64,000 bases of DNA. Origin: Bradyrhizobium sp. CCGB12 (lineage in GTDB: Bacteria > Pseudomonadota > Alphaproteobacteria > Rhizobiales > Xanthobacteraceae). Shown one piece after another: positions 1 through 9,021 of the stretch. The stretch is taken from positions 8,854,001 to 8,918,000 of the forward strand of contig NZ_JANADO010000001.1 of the NCBI RefSeq assembly GCF_024199845.1, given 5' to 3'. Position numbers and translations under genes: made by a program. Within the stretch, counting starts at the first letter, position 1. The number at the start of each line of letters is the position of its first letter. The notes beneath the pieces are model-generated. The model was given only the letters and a program-made list of their open reading frames with translations. It searched no databases and was not told where the DNA came from.

Positions 1-35
1 TATGCTCGTTCGTCCCAAAGGTGTCGCCGCACGCG

Positions 36-467
36 TCAATCGGCGCGGTAGCCTCGTTCCTGGAGCATCCAGCTGTTGCCATCCGGGTCCGAAAAGTCGG
101 CGAAACTGGCGTAGTCCCCGCGCGCGGGATCCAGTCCGGGAGCAAAGCCGCCGTCCCACGCGCCGATCGGCGTCTTGTGCCTGATATCACTGACCTGAAC
201 GCCACGTTCCAACAGGTCGCGGCGCGCTGCCTCGAGGTCCGTGACGACGAGATAGGCGTTACGAAGCGATCCTGCGGGCGCCTCCGTGATGGCCTTGCCG
301 ATCTGGATCGAGCAGCCCGAGCCGGAGGGCGTGAGCTGCACCACGCGGAATGCGTCATTCGGCGAAAAGTCGACGTCGAGCGCGAAGCCGACCTGATCGA
401 CGTAGAAGCGCAGCGCCCGCTCGACGTCTGACACGGGAACGGTGATCACCTCGACCGAAAACTTCAT
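36..467 (-). CDS. VOC (glyoxalase/bleomycin-resistance fold) family protein
   Basis: A 143-residue protein of the vicinal-oxygen-chelate superfamily. It opens with the usual strand (MKFSVEVITVPVSDVERA) and closes with FADFSDPDGNSWMLQE, the common C-terminal metal-side motif in which the last Glu is normally a ligand. The frame extends upstream to 539, but homology starts at the ATG at 467 and the extra 24 residues look non-coding. It lies 29 bp after the MOSC/ferredoxin-reductase gene on the same strand, so it is probably the last gene of that operon. No substrate can be read from the sequence; such proteins include glyoxalases, extradiol dioxygenases and antibiotic-binding proteins. Confidence 0.85.
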   Translation of the reverse strand: MKFSVEVITVPVSDVERALRFYVDQVGFALDVDFSPNDAFRVVQLTPSGSGCSIQIGKAITEAPAGSLRNAYLVVTDLEAARRDLLERGVQVSDIRHKTPIGAWDGGFAPGLDPARGDYASFADFSDPDGNSWMLQERGYRAD

Positions 468-496
468 GATGGCCCCGCAGACTGCATCCCTGCGAT

Positions 497-2260
497 CTAC
501 AAATCGATGACGACATCCCCAACCGGCTGTGAACAGCAAATCAGGAGATTGCCGTCGGCCGGCTGATCGAGCGGTAGCGGCTCATAGGCCACCGCGCCGG
601 AAATCAGGCCGCTCTCACAGTTGTGACAGACGCCAGTCCGGCACGACCAGCGGACCGGAACGTCACACGCCTCGGCGAGCTCCAAAATGCTCGCGTAAGC
701 CGACGGTTTCCAATGGACGGCGATACCGCTTCGCGCGAAGGATACCAGCGGGCCGCTGTCGGCGGGATCTTTGGGCGGATGCGGAGCTCGTACGGTGGCC
801 CCGACAATGCCGGGCGTCAATGACTCGCCGCCATTGAAAATTTCCATATGAATCCGCCCGGGAGACATACCGAACGCCGCAAGCGCCTGCTTCATGTCCG
901 CCATGAAACGAGCCGGCCCGCAGAGGTAGACATCCGCTTCATGCGGGATACCGATGTCCTCGAAAACCGATTGCGACAGGCGGCCAGGAGCATCGAAATC
1001 CTCGCCCAACTTGGCGCGGGGATCCGGTCTGCTGTAGCAGACGAAGCTGCGGCCCTGGGGGAGGGCAAGCATGAGGCGGCGTACTTCGTGCGCGAATGGA
1101 TGATGCCGGCCGTCGCGCGCCGCATGCAGCCAGAAAACCTGTCGTGTCGAGCGGGTCGCTGCCAAGGCGTGCAACATGGCCAGAACGGGCGTCGCGCCAA
1201 TCCCCGCGCTGAGCAACACCACCGGCCCCTCCCCGGGTTGCAGGGTAAATCCTCCGCGCGGAGAACTCACCTCGAGAAAGTCGTCTGCGTGGATGTGCTC
1301 GCTCAGGTAATTGCCGGCCGTCCCATTTGGCTCGATCTTCACACTGATCCGATAGCCCTGTGTCGATCGAGGACCCGAGATTGAATAACTGCGAATGAGT
1401 GGCGAGCCGTTGGCTCGCGGAAGGCGCAGGACCACGTACTGGCCGGGCAGAGGCGGTGGCAGCGGCTCACGATCCGGATCTTGCAGGGAGAGCGAGACGA
1501 CGTCCACGGCCTCTCGATCGATCGACGCAATCACGAGCAGTCGAAATCCCGGAGTGACCGGATGTGACGCGGCTGCCGGAGCAAGGCCCGCGTTGCCGCT
1601 CCTCCTCGCATCAGTCGTTTGGCTTTGAAGCAATGCCTCAAACGACAAACGCCATCCCTGCGAAAGTGCTTCGATCCGCAAGGCACGCTCCAGCCGATCG
1701 TGCGGGTGACTGGACGAATAGAGCAGTGTGTTGATCTCGGCGACGGTCATCCGCTCGTCTGCCTCTCCCACCTTCACGATCTCGTCGCCGGCGCCGACCT
1801 CGCCTTCGCCTAGGACGCGGAAGTAGAACCCTGGCCGTCCGCTGGACGTCAGCAGTGCCGGCATCTTCGGCTCGTTGGTCCGAATGCCGACGCGATAGCA
1901 GGTCACGCGGGGTTGGGTGACCTCGAACACGGCGCTGCCGATCTGAAAACGATCGCCTATGCAAACGGCATCGTCGGGTAGCCCTTCAATCGTGAAATTC
2001 TCGCCGAACTGACCGTAGACGAAGTCAGCGCGGTCCAGTTGCTTCTGCCAGTGGTGATAGGATTCGATCTGGTAGACGAAGACTGCTCGCTGCTCACCCC
2101 CGTGGCCGCCCAGATCGCCTTGACCATCTCCGTCCAGGTTCAATCGACCAACCCGACAGCGGCCACGCACCGGATTTTTCCAGATCCCGGTACGTATGGT
2201 GCGATTCTTCCAGGCGATGTCGCGAGGAAGTCCAACATTCACCGACAGGAGTCGCGCCAT
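497..2260 (-). CDS. MOSC domain / ferredoxin reductase / [2Fe-2S] fusion oxidoreductase
   Basis: A 587-residue, three-part redox protein. Residues about 1-220 are a YiiM-like MOSC domain (molybdenum-cofactor-binding fold) with the conserved Cys in QPRVTCYRVGIR. Residues about 235-470 are an FAD/NAD(P)H reductase with RSYSISGP (flavin), GIGATPVLAML (nucleotide) and YLCGPARFM. The C-terminal 85 residues are a plant-type ferredoxin with CRTGVCHNC plus a distal Cys. The family is thought to move electrons from NAD(P)H through FAD and the cluster to a Mo-dependent reduction, as in N-hydroxylated base detoxification by YiiM; that role is inferred. The ATG at 2260 is chosen because GGAG sits 6 bases upstream; longer starts at 2272 and 2290 lack this. 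Same strand as the DUF427 and VOC genes. Confidence 0.88.
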   Translation of the reverse strand: MARLLSVNVGLPRDIAWKNRTIRTGIWKNPVRGRCRVGRLNLDGDGQGDLGGHGGEQRAVFVYQIESYHHWQKQLDRADFVYGQFGENFTIEGLPDDAVCIGDRFQIGSAVFEVTQPRVTCYRVGIRTNEPKMPALLTSSGRPGFYFRVLGEGEVGAGDEIVKVGEADERMTVAEINTLLYSSSHPHDRLERALRIEALSQGWRLSFEALLQSQTTDARRSGNAGLAPAAASHPVTPGFRLLVIASIDREAVDVVSLSLQDPDREPLPPPLPGQYVVLRLPRANGSPLIRSYSISGPRSTQGYRISVKIEPNGTAGNYLSEHIHADDFLEVSSPRGGFTLQPGEGPVVLLSAGIGATPVLAMLHALAATRSTRQVFWLHAARDGRHHPFAHEVRRLMLALPQGRSFVCYSRPDPRAKLGEDFDAPGRLSQSVFEDIGIPHEADVYLCGPARFMADMKQALAAFGMSPGRIHMEIFNGGESLTPGIVGATVRAPHPPKDPADSGPLVSFARSGIAVHWKPSAYASILELAEACDVPVRWSCRTGVCHNCESGLISGAVAYEPLPLDQPADGNLLICCSQPVGDVVIDL

Positions 2261-2318
2261 GTGCCGCTCCATTTCGACCGATCCAGGCATCTTTCTAGCC
2301 GGTTGTAGCCCCTTTGGG

Positions 2319-3197
2319 CTAGCTGCCAGGCGTTGGTGCGGGAGCCACCTCGGCGATGTCAAGATTGCGATCGGGACCGTGTGGAACGACTGACTGGCCG
2401 GCTTCGAGACGCATCTGCGTGCCGTCGAGATGGACCGTCACGACGTCCGGCTCGAATGATACAAAATTGGAGATACGGCGGACTTCGGAATAAGCGTCGG
2501 GGTAGGACCAAGCCGCCTGGCGGGCCTCTCCGATGGAATAATAGCTGCAAAGACCTTTGTACGGACAGAAGGTCTGAAGCTTCACCGGAGTGAGGGCAGA
2601 CTCGTCGATATCGGCACGTGGAACGTACCAGCGGGGTGCAAAGCCGGATTCGTAAAGCACCAGGGCCCGCTTCGTATCGGCGATGACTCGATCCTGATGG
2701 TTGACCACGAGGTGACGAGAGGTCTGGCGGATGTCGATGCGGTGATAGGGATCGGCGGCGTGACCCACGATGCGTTCGTCTTCCTCGTAGAAGGCATCCA
2801 TGGCCCGCCAGGCGAAGGCGATCAGACCGTGCAAATCGTTCGCATAGGCGGGCAGGTCGGTGTGCTGCCAGGCTCCTCGCGTCGCGATGTGTTGCTCGTC
2901 CGCCCGGACGCTGTACCAGGACGTGGACCCGAGGTCGGCGTGTTGGGTGCTGTGCTCGGTGCGTTCGAGGACATGGGGCGAAACGTCGGCCGCCGGGAAA
3001 TAGGCTACGGGATAACGGCCCGGTTCGAACAGCAGGAGGGCCCTCTCGCTATCGGCGATCCAGCGTCCCCCAAAGTGCACGCGCATACGGCGGCGTAACG
3101 GTTCGACGTACAATAGTCGCTTGGGTAGCTGCTCGGGGACGAGAAAGCGGCCGATTGTTCCCGTTGAAAGCGGGCCTTGTTGCCAGGACAGTCCCAA
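2319..3197 (-). CDS. Tandem DUF427 domain protein
   Basis: A 292-residue protein with two DUF427 units. The first covers about residues 30-125 (VHFGGRWIADSERALLLFE ... YFPAADV) and the second about 150-255 (VNHQDRVIADTKRALVLYE ... WYVPRADI, then FCPYKGLCSYYSI). DUF427 proteins are widespread and of unknown biochemical function. The start is a TTG with GGGAGA five bases upstream, which fits the beginning of the first conserved block. It is the first gene of a likely three-gene minus-strand operon with the MOSC fusion (58 bp downstream) and the VOC protein. Confidence 0.85.
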   Translation of the reverse strand: MGLSWQQGPLSTGTIGRFLVPEQLPKRLLYVEPLRRRMRVHFGGRWIADSERALLLFEPGRYPVAYFPAADVSPHVLERTEHSTQHADLGSTSWYSVRADEQHIATRGAWQHTDLPAYANDLHGLIAFAWRAMDAFYEEDERIVGHAADPYHRIDIRQTSRHLVVNHQDRVIADTKRALVLYESGFAPRWYVPRADIDESALTPVKLQTFCPYKGLCSYYSIGEARQAAWSYPDAYSEVRRISNFVSFEPDVVTVHLDGTQMRLEAGQSVVPHGPDRNLDIAEVAPAPTPGS

Positions 3198-3356
3198 CTG
3201 ATCTCTCCCTTTAGCGTATCGTCAGCAGTGCCGGCCTGTTCCCGCCCATGTCTGGTTTCGCCGGCGCGATCCGATGGGCTATATTTCGTCCGTAGCCCGG
3301 TTTTGGTTACAGGTCATCCCGCCATTTCCGCGCTGTGATGACGCCGGCCGAGATGT

Positions 3357-3940
3357 TCAGCCGACTGCAAATCCGTCATCAATCGGGACGGTGAACTGGA
3401 AGACCGCCCCCCGCGGTTCGTTTGTGGTCACCCACAGTCTGCCGCCGTGCGCAACGATGATCGAACGGCATATCGACAGTCCGACACCCAGGCCTCCCGA
3501 CTTGGTCGTGTAGAAAGGTTCGAACAGCCGCGCGAGTCCCTCTGCGGACAGGCCCGGCCCCGAATCCGCGACCGACACCAGTATGCTCTCCGCATCTGCG
3601 CGCGCGGTCCGGATCAGCAGTTCGCGCTTGCCTTCCATGGTTCCGCTCAGCGCCTCGATGGCATTCAGGATGAGGTTAAGCGTCACCTGCTGCAGCTCGA
3701 CGCGGTCGCCGATGACCTTGGGCAGACGATCGGCGAATGCCGTCTGGATCGAGACGCCGTTCCGTGCTGCTTCGGTTTGCGTGAGCTCAATGACGTGACC
3801 GATCACGCTGTTGATCGCCAGGGAATCCCGTTTGGGCGGCGATTTTTTTATCAGATCGCGGATATGCCCAATGACCTCGCTGGAACGGATGCCGTTCTCG
3901 ATGGCGCGTGTCAGCGCCCTGCGTGTCTGCTCCAGCGCCG
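3357..3940 (-). pseudogene. Detached C-terminal part (HATPase domain) of the frameshifted giant kinase, copy A
   Basis: This stretch encodes the end of the dimerisation helices and the histidine-kinase ATPase domain that belong to the preceding 1,655-residue reading frame. It shows the N box (LNLILNAIEA), G1 (DSGPGLS) and G2 (GGLGVGLSICRSI). It is nearly identical to the end of the intact paralogue at 9022-14181. Compared with that copy, one base is missing around 3940-3946, between the codons for SWLDH and the following ALEQ block, so the ATPase domain is out of frame. A separate start could be used at 3806 (MIGHVIEL), but no good ribosome site is visible. It may be a real mutation or a sequencing error. 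Confidence 0.8.
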
Positions 3941-6900
3941 GTGGTGGTGATCGAGCCAGCTCAATGCTGCCTGCGCGCTGGCGATGACGGCAGTGTTTGG
4001 CTGATTGACTTCGTGGGCGATCGACGCCGTCAGTTGTCCCGTCACCGCCACGCGGTTGGCGTGGGCCAACTCCATCTGCGCCTCGCGGTAACGCTGCTCG
4101 TTCTCGCGTGCCTCGGTTTCTGCGCGCTTGCGCTCGCTGAGATCCAGCACGAAGGCGACACCCTGCTCTTGCTCGTCATCGAACAGGGCTCCACCGGTCA
4201 GCACCGGCACCCGGCTGCCGTCCTTATGGAAGAACGCCTTCTCAAACGGCTTGACAACCCGCGTCGCCTTCAATTCGGCGCGGGCGCGATCGGTACGCTC
4301 CTGCCATTCGGGCGGCGTCAGATCTACCCAGTGCAACCGGCCTGCAGCGAGATCATCGCGATCATATCCTAAGGTCTTCAGGAAGGCCTCATTGGCATCG
4401 AGAATGTCGGGAATGTGATCGAAGATGAAGATTCCGATAATGTTAGATTCGACGAGCCGGCGAATTTTCGACTCCCGCTCCTGAAGCTCCCGATACAGAC
4501 GGGCATTGTCGAGCGAGGTCGCAGCTTCGGACGCGAGAAACTTGAGGATCGCGATCCGGGCGGGGGTGAATACGCGCGAGGCAAGATTGTTCTCGAGATA
4601 CAGAAACGCTACCGCCCTGCCTTGCTTGATGAGTGGTACGCATAGGGCTGACCGGACACGCTTTTGCTTGATATATGCGTCGTCGCCGAATGCGCTGCTC
4701 GTCGAGGCATCGTCGAGCACGACGCTTTCTCGCGTGCGAGCCGTGTAGAGTACGATCGACATCGGCACTTCAGCGGCGGAGATCGGTGAATCGGCTAGAT
4801 CGAGAGCGACCGAACCGCCGCCAGTCATCGCCTCCGCCCGAATTCTCAGCTCGGAACCCCTCGGCAAAATCAGCACGCCGCGTTCCGCACCCGCGTGCTC
4901 GATGGCTGAACGAAGCAGGGTTTCCGTGAGCCTCTCCAGCACGATCTCGCCTGAAACGGCCTCCGACACCTGGAGAACCGTCGCGAGATCCAACTGCTCG
5001 ACAGGCGCTCCGATCGTGCCTGCGGCGTTGAGCGCGGATCCTCGCTCCCGCAGACCCGGATAGAGTTCCTCGAGCTGGCGCACCTTCGCCTCGGCGCCCC
5101 AGCGCGCGTAGCAATCGCGCGCTTTCACCAAGTAGGACAGAACGACCGTTCGAATGCCGCGCGCCTCGTAGAACTCTGCTGCGCGCTCAGCGGCGATCGC
5201 CTCGATCTGCACAAATCCGGATTCTTGCGCCAATCGGATCGATTCTTCGTACAGCTGTTCCGCCTCGAGCTCGCGACCTTCGAGACGCGCAAGCTCCGCA
5301 GTGACGAGCTTCTGCCGGGCGGCAAAGTTCGCCGGGCAGCGGTTGGACCAGACCGTGAGCTTGCGGTGGTGCTCGCGGAGGTCGCTGAGGCATCGCTCGC
5401 GATCTTCGGGGCGTGATGCGTGATAAGCCCCGGCATGAGCAAGCGCCGTGTAGAACCGGTATTCGGTAAAGTCCGAATAGGAGCGGGCGCACCAGGAGAG
5501 CTCTTCGGCGCGTGTGGCGAGGTCAACCGCGACGTCGTTACGTCCGGCAAGGACCTCGATCTGAATTTGCGTCGCGTAGTAGAAGAAGGCGCTTAACGGT
5601 TCGCTCGTAGCCGGAGGCTGAAGCGCTCCCGGGCTCTCGAAGCCATTCTTCCCATCGCACCCCGTAAGGCTCCGCGCCAGATCCCTCTGCTTGACCAGAC
5701 CCTCCGCAGCCAGCCGGACCCCCACCCCCTCCGCGAATGACAAGGCCCGCTCGGCGCTCGAGCAGACTTCCATGAGCGAATCGCCGCAGAAGAGATCCAC
5801 CGATATCAGTCCGCGGTGTGCGTACGCCGCGAAGGCCAGCTCTCCAGTCGTCAAACAGATTGCAAGAGCGCGCTGAATGAATGGCCTTCCCGATCGGATC
5901 GGGCGAATCCATGGGGTTACGTGGAGGCCGAATACCAAAAGCGCGCGGCGGCTCAATCCTATCTGGGGCTGCCTGTCAGCAAGGGCTGCGCCAAATTGTG
6001 ATAGTCGGAATCCGAGTTCGGCATCAGCTGAGTTACTCGCGAGCACGCCGAATATCGCGGTCAGCGGATAGCACGCTTCAGGGCTGATCCCGTGCTCGAT
6101 CGTCAGCCGGGTGGCCTCTACGAGCATGATGTCGGACAGGTTGCGATCGGTGAGAAACGCAGGCGTGAGGAGGTCGGCCAAGACGCACATCGTTGCTCGA
6201 TGATTTGGATCGGTCATCGGCGGCAGCGCGTGAAGCTGGTCGTCGGACAGTCCTTCGGCCAAACTTCGCAGACGTTGCCGATCTTTATCCACCTCGCTTC
6301 GGCCGGGATGAGGGGACCAGTCGATCCCGGTCTTGTGCAGGAATGCAAGGCAGACGTCTACCGCCGGCTCGAGCTGTCCCGCAGCGGTATACAGCTGCGC
6401 CTGAAGTCTGGCGACCTCAGCGCTTGCCTGAATGTCCGATCGGCTCTGTGACAGGATCGTCAATTCCGATTCGGCTGCGTTCAGATCGCCAAGCAGAAAT
6501 TTGCATTCGGCGTGCAGCAGGCCGATCTCGAAGGCGTCCCGGCTGCATCGCGGATATCCTTCCTCTCCGAGCAGTTCGCGGGCAACTTCAAGGTAGGTTG
6601 TCGCCGCGTGGTATGCCGTTGCATTTCGCGCACGCCGGCCTGCAGCGAGATTGACGGCAATGACCTGATTGCGTTCGGCGCCCCTTGCCAAAGCGGCGAT
6701 GCCGCGGTTGAGTTGGTTGGCAACGATATAGACGCGCTCGTTGGGTTCGTCAGGCGTCAGCTGTGCTGACAGGGCCATGCCGATCCGAAGGTGCAAAGCC
6801 ATTCGCCTCTCCCGGTCCGGTTCAAGCCCATAAGCGGCCTCTTGTACGCGATCGTGCACGAATGCGTAGGAGTTCTTGAGGCGTCGAACCAGCTCGAGAC

Positions 6901-8878
6901 GTGTCGCGTCTCTCATATCCGCGTGAAGCGTCTGCTCCGATCCTCCGTGTACGAGGCAGAGCATTGCAACCTCGGCGATGCTGCCCAAACAGGCGAGCTC
7001 GAGCAGGGCCTGACGTGTCTCGTCGCGCAAGCCGCTCAGCTTGCCGACCATGAGATCTGCGACGTTTTCGGCGTAGCTTTTGTCCTTGATGCGTTCGAGG
7101 TCCCAGCGCCATTGCATTTTGTCGTGATTGAAGGTCAGCAGCTTTTCTTCGGCCAGCGCCTGCAAAAACTGCGTCAGAAAGAACGGGTTGCCTCCCGTCT
7201 TCTCGTATACCAGCTCGGCCATCGGCATGGCGTATGCTGGCTCGCAGCGAAGTGCATCCGCAGTGAACTTCCAGACGGCATCGCGAGTGAGGGGGGCAAG
7301 GTCGACCTCTCGAACGCGCTTGCGGGAAGCGCGAATTTCCGTGAGCCATTGTGCCAGCAGATGTTTGACGTCGACATCGTTGGGTCGATACGCGGCGACG
7401 AGAAGCAGATTCCGCAAGTCGGATCTGTTCAGAAGATCCTCTATCAGTTCCAATGTGGCCACGTCGAGCCACTGCAGGTCGTCGAGGAAGAGCACGAGGG
7501 GATGGTGAGGCTTGGCAAAAATGGCTATGAAGCGTCGAACGACGAGTTGGAAGCGTCTTTGTGCATCTTGCGGGAAGGTCTCCGGGACAGGCGGTTGATC
7601 CCCGATCACTAGCCGCAGCTCCGGTACGAGATCGACCATCAGTTGACCGAGATGACCCAGCGCTTCGCGCAGTGCGCTACGCCAAGGTGCCAGATCGGCA
7701 TCGCTCTTGGCGAGAAGGCCCCGGATGAGGCCCTGAAGAGCATGCGCGAGCGTCGCGTAAGGCATGTCGCGCTTGTGCTGATCGAATTTTCCGGACGCGA
7801 AGAACCCTCCCAACGGGATCAAGGCCTTGTGCATTTCGTCGACGAGAGCGGACTTGCCGATACCGGAGGGGCCGGACACCAGAATCAACTCGGGCGTGCC
7901 GCTCCGGGCGACGCGATCGAACGAGGCAAGCAACGTCTCGATCTCGTGTTCCCTACCGTATAGTCGTTCCGGAATCAGCAGGCGGTCGGGTGTATCGGTC
8001 TGGGCCAGAACGAAATCGTCGATCCGTCCCTGCGCTTCCCATTCGGCGAGAGACCGTTCCAGGTCGTTCTTGAGGCCGACAGCGGTCTGGTAGCGATCTT
8101 CGGCCGTCTTGGCGAGAAGCTTCATGATGATCGCCGACACGACGCGAGGAACGCCATTGACCCGTTCGGCGGGCGGAACGGCTTGTCTCGCGACGTGGCT
8201 GTGCACCCACTCCATCGGATTGACCGCGGTGAACGGCAGCGCGCCCGTGAGCATCCGGTAGAACGTCACGCCGAGCGCGTACAGATCGCTGCGGGAATCG
8301 ACGGACCGGTTCATGCGGCCGGTCTGCTCGGGCGCCATGTAGGCCAGCGTGCCTGCGATGGTCTCGGGCGGTTCGAGCCGTTGTCGCTCACGCGGCAAGC
8401 GAGATGCGAGGCCGAAGCCGGTGATCCTGACTTCGTCCGCCCCGGTCACCAGAATATTTACCGGCTTCAGATCCTTGTGGATCAGACCCCGGCGATGGAG
8501 CTGGTCGACGGCGATGGTGATGGCGAGAGCCAATCGCAACATGCGGTCCAGCTTCATCGGCGCGCCGAGCAGTTGCTGCTCGAGCGGCTCGCCGCCGAGG
8601 TCCTCCAATATCAGTACGGTTCGACCGCCGTCGCGGATCAGCTCCAGCGGCTGCACGGCGCAAGTCCCATCGAGCTCGTCGCGCAATGCGAATTCGTGGG
8701 CAAGCCGGTCGAGGACCGCGGCAGGCGGGTGTTCCGCGGCGGCCTTGACGATCAGGACACTCTTGGCGCTACCATCGGCGCCCCGGCGCAATTCGCGGCA
8801 AAAGATGCGCTCGCCGTCGTCCCATGAGGCCTTGAGACCGGCATCGCCGTACGTGGGAATCCGTGAGGATACGTGCAT
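3911..8878 (-). CDS. Giant Ser/Thr kinase-like / AAA ATPase / GAF / PAS / HisKA sensor, copy A (frameshifted)
   Basis: A 1,655-residue multidomain signalling protein. In order: a protein-kinase-like domain (residues 1-290, catalytic loop HKDLKPVN, Lys45 in the beta-3 strand, but ITGFG where DFG is expected); a STAND-type AAA ATPase (Walker A GPSGIGKS, Walker B PLVLFLDDLQW); a long TPR-like helical region; a GAF domain; a PAS domain (about 115 residues, with EKAFFHKDGSRVPV); and the HisKA box SIAHEVNQPN. The frame then shifts and stops at WSRHAGR, losing the ATPase domain found at 3357-3940. Start: ATG at 8878 with GGAG eight bases upstream, an arrangement identical in copy B; a longer in-frame start at 8965 is less likely. 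The PAS domain is absent from copy B. Known family: 'trifunctional' kinase/ATP-binding/sensor histidine kinases; ligand and partner unknown. Confidence 0.85.
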   Translation of the reverse strand: MHVSSRIPTYGDAGLKASWDDGERIFCRELRRGADGSAKSVLIVKAAAEHPPAAVLDRLAHEFALRDELDGTCAVQPLELIRDGGRTVLILEDLGGEPLEQQLLGAPMKLDRMLRLALAITIAVDQLHRRGLIHKDLKPVNILVTGADEVRITGFGLASRLPRERQRLEPPETIAGTLAYMAPEQTGRMNRSVDSRSDLYALGVTFYRMLTGALPFTAVNPMEWVHSHVARQAVPPAERVNGVPRVVSAIIMKLLAKTAEDRYQTAVGLKNDLERSLAEWEAQGRIDDFVLAQTDTPDRLLIPERLYGREHEIETLLASFDRVARSGTPELILVSGPSGIGKSALVDEMHKALIPLGGFFASGKFDQHKRDMPYATLAHALQGLIRGLLAKSDADLAPWRSALREALGHLGQLMVDLVPELRLVIGDQPPVPETFPQDAQRRFQLVVRRFIAIFAKPHHPLVLFLDDLQWLDVATLELIEDLLNRSDLRNLLLVAAYRPNDVDVKHLLAQWLTEIRASRKRVREVDLAPLTRDAVWKFTADALRCEPAYAMPMAELVYEKTGGNPFFLTQFLQALAEEKLLTFNHDKMQWRWDLERIKDKSYAENVADLMVGKLSGLRDETRQALLELACLGSIAEVAMLCLVHGGSEQTLHADMRDATRLELVRRLKNSYAFVHDRVQEAAYGLEPDRERRMALHLRIGMALSAQLTPDEPNERVYIVANQLNRGIAALARGAERNQVIAVNLAAGRRARNATAYHAATTYLEVARELLGEEGYPRCSRDAFEIGLLHAECKFLLGDLNAAESELTILSQSRSDIQASAEVARLQAQLYTAAGQLEPAVDVCLAFLHKTGIDWSPHPGRSEVDKDRQRLRSLAEGLSDDQLHALPPMTDPNHRATMCVLADLLTPAFLTDRNLSDIMLVEATRLTIEHGISPEACYPLTAIFGVLASNSADAELGFRLSQFGAALADRQPQIGLSRRALLVFGLHVTPWIRPIRSGRPFIQRALAICLTTGELAFAAYAHRGLISVDLFCGDSLMEVCSSAERALSFAEGVGVRLAAEGLVKQRDLARSLTGCDGKNGFESPGALQPPATSEPLSAFFYYATQIQIEVLAGRNDVAVDLATRAEELSWCARSYSDFTEYRFYTALAHAGAYHASRPEDRERCLSDLREHHRKLTVWSNRCPANFAARQKLVTAELARLEGRELEAEQLYEESIRLAQESGFVQIEAIAAERAAEFYEARGIRTVVLSYLVKARDCYARWGAEAKVRQLEELYPGLRERGSALNAAGTIGAPVEQLDLATVLQVSEAVSGEIVLERLTETLLRSAIEHAGAERGVLILPRGSELRIRAEAMTGGGSVALDLADSPISAAEVPMSIVLYTARTRESVVLDDASTSSAFGDDAYIKQKRVRSALCVPLIKQGRAVAFLYLENNLASRVFTPARIAILKFLASEAATSLDNARLYRELQERESKIRRLVESNIIGIFIFDHIPDILDANEAFLKTLGYDRDDLAAGRLHWVDLTPPEWQERTDRARAELKATRVVKPFEKAFFHKDGSRVPVLTGGALFDDEQEQGVAFVLDLSERKRAETEARENEQRYREAQMELAHANRVAVTGQLTASIAHEVNQPNTAVIASAQAALSWLDHHHRRWSRHAGR

Positions 8879-9021
8879 CTGCCGGACTCCGGAACTAGCC
8901 GGCCACTCGGATGAAAACGCGGGAAAGGTGCTTGCCTGTCCCGTTCGGGAACGTACTCCCAACACCAGTCCCCAACAATAGCCGGGATCGGGCCGTCTGG
9001 GCGCGGATGTCGGAGAGCGGC

